DNA from: JABWBD01 sp040768665
GTDB lineage: Bacteria; Planctomycetota; Planctomycetia; Pirellulales; Thermoguttaceae
NCBI GenBank assembly: GCA_040768665.1
Contig: JAXGMN010000023.1
Location: forward strand, 155,048-219,047
DNA length: 64,000 nt
Direction of reading: 5' to 3'
Position 1 is the first letter of the stretch, and each line of letters opens with the position of its first letter. This document shows positions 54,120 through 60,831 of this stretch, one piece after another. The notes under the pieces are model-generated. The model was not told the origin of the DNA. It did no database searches and saw nothing but the letters and a program-made list of their open reading frames with translations. The translations under genes were made by a program, and so were the position numbers.

Positions 54120-56690
54120 ATGAGGCAACACCCTATCGTTCTGTTTTGCGCGCTTTCGCTTCTCGCCGCGATGGCCGGTCTCGGCCGTTCGGGCGACCTC
54201 GAGCCGCTGAATGTGCTTCGATCCGGTCATCCGCATGCGTATTTCTTTCGGGCCTCGGAAGGGATGGCCGCGAACCCGCGGGTGGGCTACGAGGAGTGGG
54301 AGTCGTGTTTCAGCCGCCTGATGGGGATCGAAGGCAAGTGCCTCGACGAAGAAGTGCCCGGCCGTTCCAAGAACATCGAACCCTTCACGCGATTCAAGCA
54401 GGAGCATCCCGAGCAGCTCGTTCTGCTTCACTACAACGGCCGATCGCGCGATCCTCGCTATCAGCTTGAGAAGTACTTCGCGGGCCACTGGGTTTACTAC
54501 AACGGCGCAAAGATCCTCGCGAATGTTCCGGCCGAGGAGGGCGAGACGGAGATCAAGATCGACGATCCGCGGCTGTTCCGCACCGGAATTGGTCGCTACC
54601 GCAACTCCAACGAAGACATCGGGCTCTGCGAACTTGACGCTTCGGGCAAGCCCGACTGGACGCGCTGCGAGCAGGTCCAGTTGCTCGAGGTCGACCCGAA
54701 GCGAGGGGTGATTCGCGTCCGGCGCGGCTGCTATGGGACTCAGTCCAGGGCGTTCGCGGCCAACCGGTCTTACGCCGCGGCGCACGTGGGTGAAGGCCCC
54801 TGGGGACGCCAGTCGAACCTGCTCTGGTGCTACAACTACGCGACCTGCTGCCCGCGCAATGCGGATGGACTGCAATGCATGGACGTTCATGCCGAGGAAT
54901 TGGCCGGCCGATTTCTCCCCGGCGGCGAGCTCGCCGCGTTCGACGGCGTGGAATTCGACGTCCTGATGCACGTGATCGGCGGCCGTGAAGGCAACCGCGG
55001 GCCGGACTGCGATGCCGACGGTGAGGCCGACCTCGGCGTGATCGACGGCCGGAATGTTTATGGGATCGGAGTGGTCGAGTTCTGCCGCAAGTTCCGCCAG
55101 CGGATGGGCGATGAGCGGCTGATCATGGCCGACGGCATGAGCCTGGGCAACCAGCGGGCATTCGAGATCCTCAACGGCATCGAGAGCGAAGGCTGGCCGC
55201 ACTTGAGTGATTGGGAGATTGAAGACTGGTCGGGAGGTCTGAACCGCCACAACTTCTGGCAGGTCCACAGCCGGGAGCCCGTGTTCAACTACGTGAACCA
55301 TAAGTTCACCACCTCCGGCGACCAGCCGGGCGAGACACGCAACCCGGACGTTCCCTTCTCCATCCATCGTCTCGTGCTGGCCGCGGCTATGTTCACCGAT
55401 TCGGCAGTCTGCTACAGCTTCCCTCCGCCCCGAGAGCCCGGCGAACGGTTCGGGATCTGGGACGAATTGTGGAAGGGAACCGAGCATGAGCTCGGATGGC
55501 TGGGAGACCCGAAGAGGCCGGCGGTGCACCTGGCGGCAAAGCAACCCGACCTGCTGGAGTCGCGCGGCGATTCTCCTCGGTGGCTGGCCGAACGGATCGC
55601 AGGCGAAGGGGTCGACGTCGCGGTCGAGGAGGGGCGGGTGCGGATCGCTGCACCCAAGGAAAGCGAGGGACCGATCGAGTTTCGTCTGCGGGACATCCCC
55701 TGCGACGGGCCGGATCTGTTCGTCACGCTCACGGCCGAGGCGGAACCGATGAGAGGATATCCCGAGGTCGTTGCCCGCATGGGCTGGCTCGGAATTGCCC
55801 GGCCTGCGGGAGAACTCGTCAAGCGGGATCTGCCGGTCACCGGAATGCGTGTCCGCGGCGGCGAGGAGACGGAAATCGCCGCCGACAGCGGCGCTTCCTT
55901 GCGGTGGCTGCCGCAGCGGGAGTTCCAAGGCGAAAAGCACGACGCCTACCTCGTCCATCCACCCTACAAGGGCGCCACGGGCTATACGTTTTGGCAGCGG
56001 GAGGTCGACGTTCCCCCGGATGGCCGACTTGATCTATTTACAGCGATGGGCGAGAAGAGCCCGGAGCGGAGCGACGGCGTTGTCTTTCAGTTGGGCGTGG
56101 CCGAACTGCGCGACGGCAAAGTATCGTCGTTCGAACCGGTCTTCAAGCACACGCAGAAGTCGGCCGAGTGGGTCCGCCATGAGGTGCCGTTGACGCGATG
56201 GGACGGAAAGCGCGTCCTACTGAAGTTCGTCAGCGACTGCGGACCGAACAACAACTCGGTTACCGACCACAGCCATTGGGGCGACGTCCGCCTGATCGGT
56301 TCGGAAGATACCCCGGAGCGGACCGATCCGGTTCGCTACATGACCTGGCTCAACGCGAGCGAGTTCACGTCCGGCTTCTACTTCTCCGACGTGCGTTCGC
56401 CGAAACTTGACCTGGAGTGCTCGGTGGAGGGCACGGAACCGATCCGGATCCGGTCGATCCGTGTGTATGCCCATCCCGACGCCATGGTTCGGCAGTTTGA
56501 AGGCGGCCTGGTCCTGGCCAATCCGTCTCCGCGGCCGTACACGTTCGAACTGGATAAGATCGCCCCCGGCGAGCGCTTCCGGCGGATCAAGGGGTCGTCG
56601 CAACAAGATCCGGCCATCAACGATGGCTCGCCGGTTGCAGGGAAGGTGATTTTGCAGCCAAAGGAAGGGCTGTTCTTGGTAAGGCAATAG
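54120..56690 (+). CDS. Large secreted protein, glycoside-hydrolase-like candidate
   Basis: 856 residues from the ATG that follows GAAGGAA. A signal peptide is evident (HPIVLFCALSLLAAMAGLG). The N-terminal half has TIM-barrel-like segments with acidic residues after hydrophobic strands: AFDGVEFDVLMHV, RLIMADGMSLG, HLSDWEIEDWSGG. The second half holds two or three beta domains, including one with FTAMGEKSPERSDGVVFQLG and FVSDCGPNNNSVTDHSHWGD typical of glycan-associated NPCBM-like modules. I do not recognise the family. It ends at the shared terminator at 56696. Confidence 0.7.
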   Translation: MRQHPIVLFCALSLLAAMAGLGRSGDLEPLNVLRSGHPHAYFFRASEGMAANPRVGYEEWESCFSRLMGIEGKCLDEEVPGRSKNIEPFTRFKQEHPEQLVLLHYNGRSRDPRYQLEKYFAGHWVYYNGAKILANVPAEEGETEIKIDDPRLFRTGIGRYRNSNEDIGLCELDASGKPDWTRCEQVQLLEVDPKRGVIRVRRGCYGTQSRAFAANRSYAAAHVGEGPWGRQSNLLWCYNYATCCPRNADGLQCMDVHAEELAGRFLPGGELAAFDGVEFDVLMHVIGGREGNRGPDCDADGEADLGVIDGRNVYGIGVVEFCRKFRQRMGDERLIMADGMSLGNQRAFEILNGIESEGWPHLSDWEIEDWSGGLNRHNFWQVHSREPVFNYVNHKFTTSGDQPGETRNPDVPFSIHRLVLAAAMFTDSAVCYSFPPPREPGERFGIWDELWKGTEHELGWLGDPKRPAVHLAAKQPDLLESRGDSPRWLAERIAGEGVDVAVEEGRVRIAAPKESEGPIEFRLRDIPCDGPDLFVTLTAEAEPMRGYPEVVARMGWLGIARPAGELVKRDLPVTGMRVRGGEETEIAADSGASLRWLPQREFQGEKHDAYLVHPPYKGATGYTFWQREVDVPPDGRLDLFTAMGEKSPERSDGVVFQLGVAELRDGKVSSFEPVFKHTQKSAEWVRHEVPLTRWDGKRVLLKFVSDCGPNNNSVTDHSHWGDVRLIGSEDTPERTDPVRYMTWLNASEFTSGFYFSDVRSPKLDLECSVEGTEPIRIRSIRVYAHPDAMVRQFEGGLVLANPSPRPYTFELDKIAPGERFRRIKGSSQQDPAINDGSPVAGKVILQPKEGLFLVRQ

Positions 56691-56695
56691 ACAGT

Positions 56696-56777
56696 CAGCA
56701 GCCCGGCTGCTTCGGAGCAGCCGGGCTGCTATCTGGACCGCTCATGATTGCCCTATGCCGCTGGAGCCGCCAGCAGC
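56696..56777. repeat. 82-bp exact direct repeat, copy 1 (hcp 3' end plus terminator)
   Basis: Identical to 57540-57621. It contains the hairpin AGCAGCCCGGCTGC/GCAGCCGGGCTGCT with loop TTCGGA and the last residues of a coding region ending LLAAPAA. Here those bases form the C-terminus of the antitoxin. Confidence 0.95.
56697..56730. terminator. Strong hairpin between convergent genes
   Basis: 14-bp perfect stem AGCAGCCCGGCTGC with loop TTCGGA, followed by TATCT; no long T-run. It sits between the 54120 gene and the antitoxin gene, so it could stop transcription from both sides. Confidence 0.75.
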
Positions 56778-57070
56778 CGAGATCCTGGGATCTCGGCTGC
56801 TGTTCCGGATGCCGAGTGATCTATTCGCTCAGGCCGAGGCGCGTTGACTTCCGTGAGTGGCACCGTTTCCGTCTGCTTGGCTCGATCGTCGAGTAACGCC
56901 ATCAGCTTGGCGTTCTGCCGAGTGCGTGCAATTTCCCGATCGAAGTCGTCCACTTCGCTCACTACGAACTCTGTACCATCCGCGGTCCGTACCAGAATAT
57001 CCCCACCGCGGGCCTGCGCGAGCAGAGCGTTGACTTCAGCAGCTTGTGGCGGAATCGTGATGGTCTTCAT
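56753..57070 (-). CDS. Antitoxin, Phd/YefM-like, with C-terminus shared with hcp
   Basis: 105 residues. The N-terminus (MKTITIPPQAAEVNALLAQA, then DILVRTADGTEFVVSEVDDF) matches small antitoxins that repress and neutralise RelE-type toxins. A perfect 15-bp palindrome (56771-56802) lies in the coding sequence, after which the protein ends LLAAPAA, exactly as hcp does, because it runs into the 82-bp duplicated block. The start overlaps the toxin stop by 4 bases (ATGA). The toxin-first order is like higBA. The natural C-terminus was probably replaced. Confidence 0.78.
   Translation of the reverse strand: MKTITIPPQAAEVNALLAQARGGDILVRTADGTEFVVSEVDDFDREIARTRQNAKLMALLDDRAKQTETVPLTEVNAPRPERIDHSASGTAAEIPGSRLLAAPAA
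56771..56802. repeat. Perfect 15-bp palindrome in the antitoxin gene
   Basis: CAGCAGCCGAGATCC and GGATCTCGGCTGCTG flank a 2-base centre. The left arm shares CAGCAGC with the end of the 82-bp duplication. Confidence 0.88.
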
Positions 57071-57360
57071 AACTCGTACTCCTCGCCATGTACAAACAGC
57101 TTATTGCCCCGCTTCTGGCCGACCGCTTGGACTGCAACCGCGGCCTTCTCTGGATATACGTCGTAAAACACACGAAACTCGCCAACCCGAAGTTCCCACT
57201 CCGCCAGTTGGTTCGGGCGTAAACGCTTGCGGTTCCGTGTCTCCTCGGTAGGCTGATGAGCAAGCTGACTCTCAATTGCCCCGACTATCTGCTGCTGGTC
57301 ATGCTTACGGAACAAACGCAGATCGTCGATCGCCTCTGGTGTGAAGTCGATCTGGAACAT
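57067..57360 (-). CDS. RelE/ParE-type toxin
   Basis: 97 residues from the ATG at 57360 (an upstream TTG would add 12). RelE-fold toxins cut mRNA on the ribosome; ParE relatives poison gyrase. The N-terminus FQIDFTPEAIDDLRLFRKHD, then RNRKRLRPNQLAEWELRVGEFRVFYDV, is the usual helical hairpin followed by the beta-sheet with conserved Arg and Tyr. It is the upstream gene of the pair and overlaps the antitoxin by 4 bases. RelE or ParE activity cannot be decided from sequence alone. Confidence 0.83.
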   Translation of the reverse strand: MFQIDFTPEAIDDLRLFRKHDQQQIVGAIESQLAHQPTEETRNRKRLRPNQLAEWELRVGEFRVFYDVYPEKAAVAVQAVGQKRGNKLFVHGEEYEL

Positions 57361-57539
57361 CGTCCATCCGGGGCCGGAATCGAGCTGAAAATGCAACCGG
57401 TTCCATTACGATGAAGAATCCTACCGTGTACTGCAAGAATAGGGCCAATTCCGCGGCTAGTCAATAGAAGGGGGACAGGCAGGCCGGGAGGCAAGGCAGG
57501 CACTTCGCACGCTCATTCGACCTCGCCCCGGCCGGTGCC

Positions 57540-57621
57540 CAGCAGCCCGGCTGCTTCGGAGCAGCCGGGCTGCTATCTGGACCGCTCATGATTGCCCTAT
57601 GCCGCTGGAGCCGCCAGCAGC
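57540..57621. repeat. 82-bp exact direct repeat, copy 2 (native hcp 3' end and terminator)
   Basis: Identical to 56696-56777. This copy holds the last seven codons and stop of hcp and its hairpin terminator at 57541-57574, so it is presumably the parent copy. Confidence 0.95.
57541..57574. terminator. hcp terminator hairpin
   Basis: Same 14-bp stem with a TTCGGA loop as at 56697, beginning 22 bases past the hcp stop in the direction of transcription. Confidence 0.78.
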
Positions 57622-59261
57622 GTCTCGAGGTCCTCGTCCGCAGTGGTGATCGGAGCGATTCCGAACTTGTCGACCAGCACCTGCAAGGCCGTCGGGGTGA
57701 CGAACGCCGGGAGGGCCGGCCCCAGGCGGATGTTCTTGATCCCGAGGTGCAGGAGTGTAAGCAGGATCGCGACCGCCTTCTGCTCGTACCAGCTCAATAC
57801 CATCGACAGCGGCAGATCGTTCACGCCGCAGCCGAAGGCATCGGCCAGCGCGGAGGCGATCTTGATGGCCGAATAGGCATCGTTGCACTGACCGATATCC
57901 AAGAGCCGCGGGATGCCGCCGATCTGGCCGAAATCGAGCGTGTTGAAGCGGTACTTCCCGCAGGCCAGCGTGAGGATCACGCAGTCGTTGGGCACCTTCT
58001 GGGCGAACTCGGTGTAGTAGTTGCGCCCGGCGTGGCGGCCGTCGCAGCCGCCAACGAGGAAGAAGTGCCGGATCGCCCCCTGCTTGACGGCATCGATCAC
58101 TTTATCGGCCACGCCGAGCACCGCGTTGTGCCCGAAGCCGACGAGAATCGTCTTCTCCGGCTCGTCTTGGGTGAAGCCCGTCGCAGCCAGCGCGGCTTCA
58201 ATAACCGGAGCGAAATCGCGATCGCGCCCGATGTGGGTCAGCCCCGGCCAGGCGACCAGCCCCGTGGTGAAAATCCGGTCTTCGTAAGTCTCCTTGGGCT
58301 TCTGAATGCAGTTGGTGGTCATCAGGATCGCGCCGGGGAAGGCGTCGAACTCCTTGCGCTGATCTTGCCAGGCGCCGCCGTAGTTGCCGACCAGGTGCTT
58401 GTACTTCTTGAACGCCGGATAGGCATGGGCCGGGAGCATCTCGCCATGCGTGTAGATATTCACTCCCTTGCCCTCGGTCTGTTTGAGCAGTACTTCCAGG
58501 TCCTTCAGGTCGTGGCCGGAAACGAGGATCGCCTTGCCCTTGACCGGCGTGATGCGGACCGGCGTCGGCTCGGGATGGCCGTACGCGCCCGTGTTGGCTT
58601 CGTCCAGCAGCGCCATCACCTGCAGGTTCAACTCGCCGATCTTCATCGCCCAGCCGAGCAACTGATCGACTGTCGGGGCTTCCCAGGTGAGAAAGTCGAG
58701 TCCTTCGTGGAACGTGGCATAGACCTGCGGATCGTCTTTGCCGAGTACGTGGGCGTGATCCGCGTAGGCGGCGGTGCCTTTCAGGCCGTAGAGAATCAGT
58801 TCCTGCAGCCCGGTGACGTCTTCGCCCAGCGCTCCGTTGCGGGCGGCGATCCCCACTTCGCGTCCCTGGAAGACGAGCCCATCGAGATCCGCCGCCGGCT
58901 GCCACGCGGCCGGGCCGTGGAGGGTTTCGGGTGTCCGGCCGGCCTCGGCACAGGCGTGATGGTAGAGGCTGCGAGCCCGGTCCCGGAGATCCGCCGCACG
59001 ATTAACCCACTGCTGGAGCCGCTGGGGATCGAAATCGACGTTCGTAACCGTCGTAAAAAGGGCTTCGACGACAAACTCGTCGACCTCCTCATCCCGGGCC
59101 TTCAACTCCGCCGCGCGGTGGGCGTACATCGCGACGCCCTTCGTGGCATGAATCAGCAGGTCCTGCAATGCGGCGACCGTCGGGTCCTTGCCGCAGATGC
59201 CAACCATGGTGCAACCCGTCCCTTTGTTCGTCTCTTCACACTGATAGCAGAACATGCTCAT
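57597..59261 (-). CDS. hcp: Hybrid cluster protein (hydroxylamine/NO reductase)
   Basis: 554 residues, standard length. Hcp carries a 4Fe-4S (or 2Fe-2S) and a hybrid Fe-S-O cluster and acts on hydroxylamine or NO under anoxia. The N-terminal Cys pattern Cx2Cx8Cx5C (MFCYQCEETNKGTGCTMVGI plus CGK) is the type found with a 4Fe-4S cluster in strict anaerobes. Hybrid-cluster ligands are visible: GHDLKDL, TTNCIQKPK, GGCDGR with YYTEF, TLACGKYRFN, and DIGQCNDAYSA. GGGAGAG precedes the ATG. Divergent from a ferredoxin gene with FNR/HcpR-like sites between. Confidence 0.97.
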   Translation of the reverse strand: MSMFCYQCEETNKGTGCTMVGICGKDPTVAALQDLLIHATKGVAMYAHRAAELKARDEEVDEFVVEALFTTVTNVDFDPQRLQQWVNRAADLRDRARSLYHHACAEAGRTPETLHGPAAWQPAADLDGLVFQGREVGIAARNGALGEDVTGLQELILYGLKGTAAYADHAHVLGKDDPQVYATFHEGLDFLTWEAPTVDQLLGWAMKIGELNLQVMALLDEANTGAYGHPEPTPVRITPVKGKAILVSGHDLKDLEVLLKQTEGKGVNIYTHGEMLPAHAYPAFKKYKHLVGNYGGAWQDQRKEFDAFPGAILMTTNCIQKPKETYEDRIFTTGLVAWPGLTHIGRDRDFAPVIEAALAATGFTQDEPEKTILVGFGHNAVLGVADKVIDAVKQGAIRHFFLVGGCDGRHAGRNYYTEFAQKVPNDCVILTLACGKYRFNTLDFGQIGGIPRLLDIGQCNDAYSAIKIASALADAFGCGVNDLPLSMVLSWYEQKAVAILLTLLHLGIKNIRLGPALPAFVTPTALQVLVDKFGIAPITTADEDLETLLAAPAA

Positions 59262-59292
59262 TTCGCTCTCCCATTCGCCTTGAAAGTGTTGG

Positions 59293-59416
59293 GTAACCGT
59301 TCACGCCCGCGGCCGGGGACTGGTCCATTTTTCGGCCAATTCGGCTATTTTGACGTAGAAGACATTGGCCGAAAACATGGACCTGTCCCCGTCTTTTCCG
59401 CCCCGTGAACCGTTAC
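59293..59416. repeat. 124-bp palindromic repeat, family 2, copy 2
   Basis: Ends GTAACCGTTCAC and GTGAACCGTTAC. The inside is the reverse complement of the 53980 copy (GGGGACTGGTCC ... GGACCTGTCCCC). It lies between hcp and its proposed promoter, so it would be transcribed as part of the hcp leader. Confidence 0.9.
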
Positions 59417-59439
59417 CGTGTTGGACGTCACTCGCGTCT

Positions 59440-59488
59440 GTCTTGGATTCTACAGTTTGACTCGCGGGGCGACCTTGATCCAGGTCAA
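59440..59488 (-). promoter_or_regulatory. Proposed hcp promoter P1: FNR/HcpR-type site plus -10
   Basis: The palindrome TTGATCCAGGTCAA (59475-59488) is centred at 59481.5. On the minus strand the hexamer TAGAAT (59447-59452) lies where the -10 of a class II activator promoter would be if transcription started near 59440 (operator at -41.5). Directed at hcp. Confidence 0.7.
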
Positions 59489-59559
59489 GGGCAACCAGGA
59501 ATTGCTCGCTTTTTCTCAGCGGCCCGGCTTTTTTGCCCGAAAGTCTCCCCCCGCTTGCT

Positions 59560-59608
59560 TGAATGAATTATCGGGGCGGGCAGCCACGAGGTCCTTGACC
59601 TGGATCAA
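59560..59608 (-). promoter_or_regulatory. Proposed upstream hcp promoter P2: FNR/HcpR-type site plus -10
   Basis: TTGACCTGGATCAA (59595-59608) has GATAAT on the minus strand at 59567-59572, again at the spacing of an operator centred at -41.5. The 18-bp site is nearly the reverse complement of P1's site. It would give a tandem second start for hcp. Confidence 0.6.
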
Positions 59609-59752
59609 CCTCCGCCGGAATTCCGGCACAAATGGATGAAAACCCTGGGTCGCCCGTCTTCCCGCGCTGATCGGGGGGTGGCCGGTATGCAGCGGGCCCC
59701 GCTCAGTGAGGCTCCTGCCTCGGCTTTTGCCTACCTGTTTTTTTCTCGCGAC

Positions 59753-59801
59753 TTGATGCGGATCAAGGAAGCACGCCGACTTCGGGGCGATAATTAGGAA
59801 C
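59753..59801 (+). promoter_or_regulatory. Proposed ferredoxin promoter: consensus FNR-type site plus -10
   Basis: TTGATGCGGATCAA (59753-59766) is an exact TTGAT-N4-ATCAA palindrome. On the plus strand GATAAT (59789-59794) is at class II spacing, with a predicted start near 59801. The next gene is the ferredoxin at 59976. Confidence 0.7.
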
Positions 59802-59890
59802 AGAGGCTTGGATCAGAAACGTGCGTCGGCACAAGCAGTTTCTGGCCATCAAGCGTGAGTTGTTCGGCGCCGAACGGAAGCGGCGGTTCC

Positions 59891-59915
59891 AGGTCCGGCT
59901 CGGCAAGCGGGACCT
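59891..59915. repeat. REP-like hairpin, copy 4
   Basis: AGGTCCGGCT pairs with AGCGGGACCT with one mismatch. It falls in the predicted ferredoxin leader, 60 bases before the start codon. Confidence 0.8.
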
Positions 59916-59975
59916 ACCGGCGGAACCATGCCCCTGACCAGATTCCCAAGCAGCCAGCCCAGAAGGAAGAGATTC

Positions 59976-60716
59976 ATGGTGATGCGAAAAATCGTTCATA
60001 TCGATGAAGAGAAGTGCGACGGCTGCGGTCTCTGTGTCCCCTCGTGTGCCGAGGGCGCCATTCAGATCGTCGATGGCAAGGCGAGGCTCGTGGCCGACGT
60101 CTACTGCGACGGGCTGGGGGCTTGCCTCGGCCACTGCCCGCAGGATGCGATCTCGGTCGAAGATCGCGAGGCGGACGAATTTGACGAGCAGGCAGCTCAC
60201 CGCCATGTCGAGCGTCTGAAGTCGGCCCGGAAGCCGCAACGGGCCGGGGGCTGCCCCGGTACCGTGGTGCAGAGTCTGCTGAACGTGCTGCCGACCACGC
60301 AACCGGCTGCTGCGACGGCGAACGCAGAACCTTCAGACTCCGCCCTGGGGAACTGGCCGGTGCAGCTTCACCTTGTTCCTCCGCACGCTCCCTTCCTCCG
60401 CGATGCGGATCTGTTGCTGGTGGCCGACTGCGTACCCTTTGCTTACGCCGATTTCCATGAGCGCTTTCTCCGCGGGAAGCCGGTCGTGATCGGCTGCCCC
60501 AAGTTGGACGACGGCCGGGCCTACGTCGAAAAGCTGGCGGCCATCCTCGCGCAGGCGGCGCTTCGCAGCCTGACGGTCGTCCACATGGAAGTACCGTGCT
60601 GCACGGGCCTGGTTCGGATCGCGGAAGCGGCGATTGCCCTGGCCGGACACCGCGTGCCGCTGGAAGATGTCACAATCTCGACTCGCGGGCAGGTTCTGGA
60701 GCCGGTAACGCGCTAA
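59976..60716 (+). CDS. Two-cluster ferredoxin-domain protein partnered with hcp
   Basis: 246 residues from the ATG that follows AAGGAAGAG. The N-terminus is a two-cluster ferredoxin: the first motif is CDGCGLCVPSC, a full CxxCxxCxxxC. The second is CDGLGACLGHCP, where the second Cys is Leu, so that cluster has only three normal ligands. The rest, about 85-246, is a soluble domain with a GGCPG and a VIGCPKLDDGRAYVEKL segment and CCTG near the C-terminus. The hcp/frdX pairing is known from HcpR regulons in other phyla. It may supply electrons to Hcp; that role is inference. Confidence 0.88.
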   Translation: MVMRKIVHIDEEKCDGCGLCVPSCAEGAIQIVDGKARLVADVYCDGLGACLGHCPQDAISVEDREADEFDEQAAHRHVERLKSARKPQRAGGCPGTVVQSLLNVLPTTQPAAATANAEPSDSALGNWPVQLHLVPPHAPFLRDADLLLVADCVPFAYADFHERFLRGKPVVIGCPKLDDGRAYVEKLAAILAQAALRSLTVVHMEVPCCTGLVRIAEAAIALAGHRVPLEDVTISTRGQVLEPVTR

Positions 60717-60726
60717 TCCGGCAATC

Positions 60727-60831
60727 TAAGAGCCTATCCCGAAACCACTGGGGACTGGCTCATTTTGCGGAATCTTCGAAGCAAAATGTGCCTGTCCCCT
60801 TCTCCTCGCGAGGTTTTGGGATGGGCTCTAA
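60727..60831. repeat. 105-bp palindromic repeat, family 1, copy C
   Basis: Ends TAAGAGCCTATCCCGAAACC and GGTTTTGGGATGGGCTCTAA. The core pairs over about 19 bases (GGGGACAGGCACATTTTGC on the minus strand with GCAAAATGAGCCAGTCCCC, two mismatches). Inverted relative to copies A and B. Lies between two convergent genes and supplies the TAG stop of the RND gene. Confidence 0.88.

Noticed and set aside
53988..55958. Minus-strand frame of 656 residues
   Set aside because: It is antisense to the secreted protein at 54120 and starts in a repeat; no domain is recognisable.
57588..59408. Plus-strand frame of 606 residues
   Set aside because: It is antisense to hcp, which is unmistakable on the other strand.
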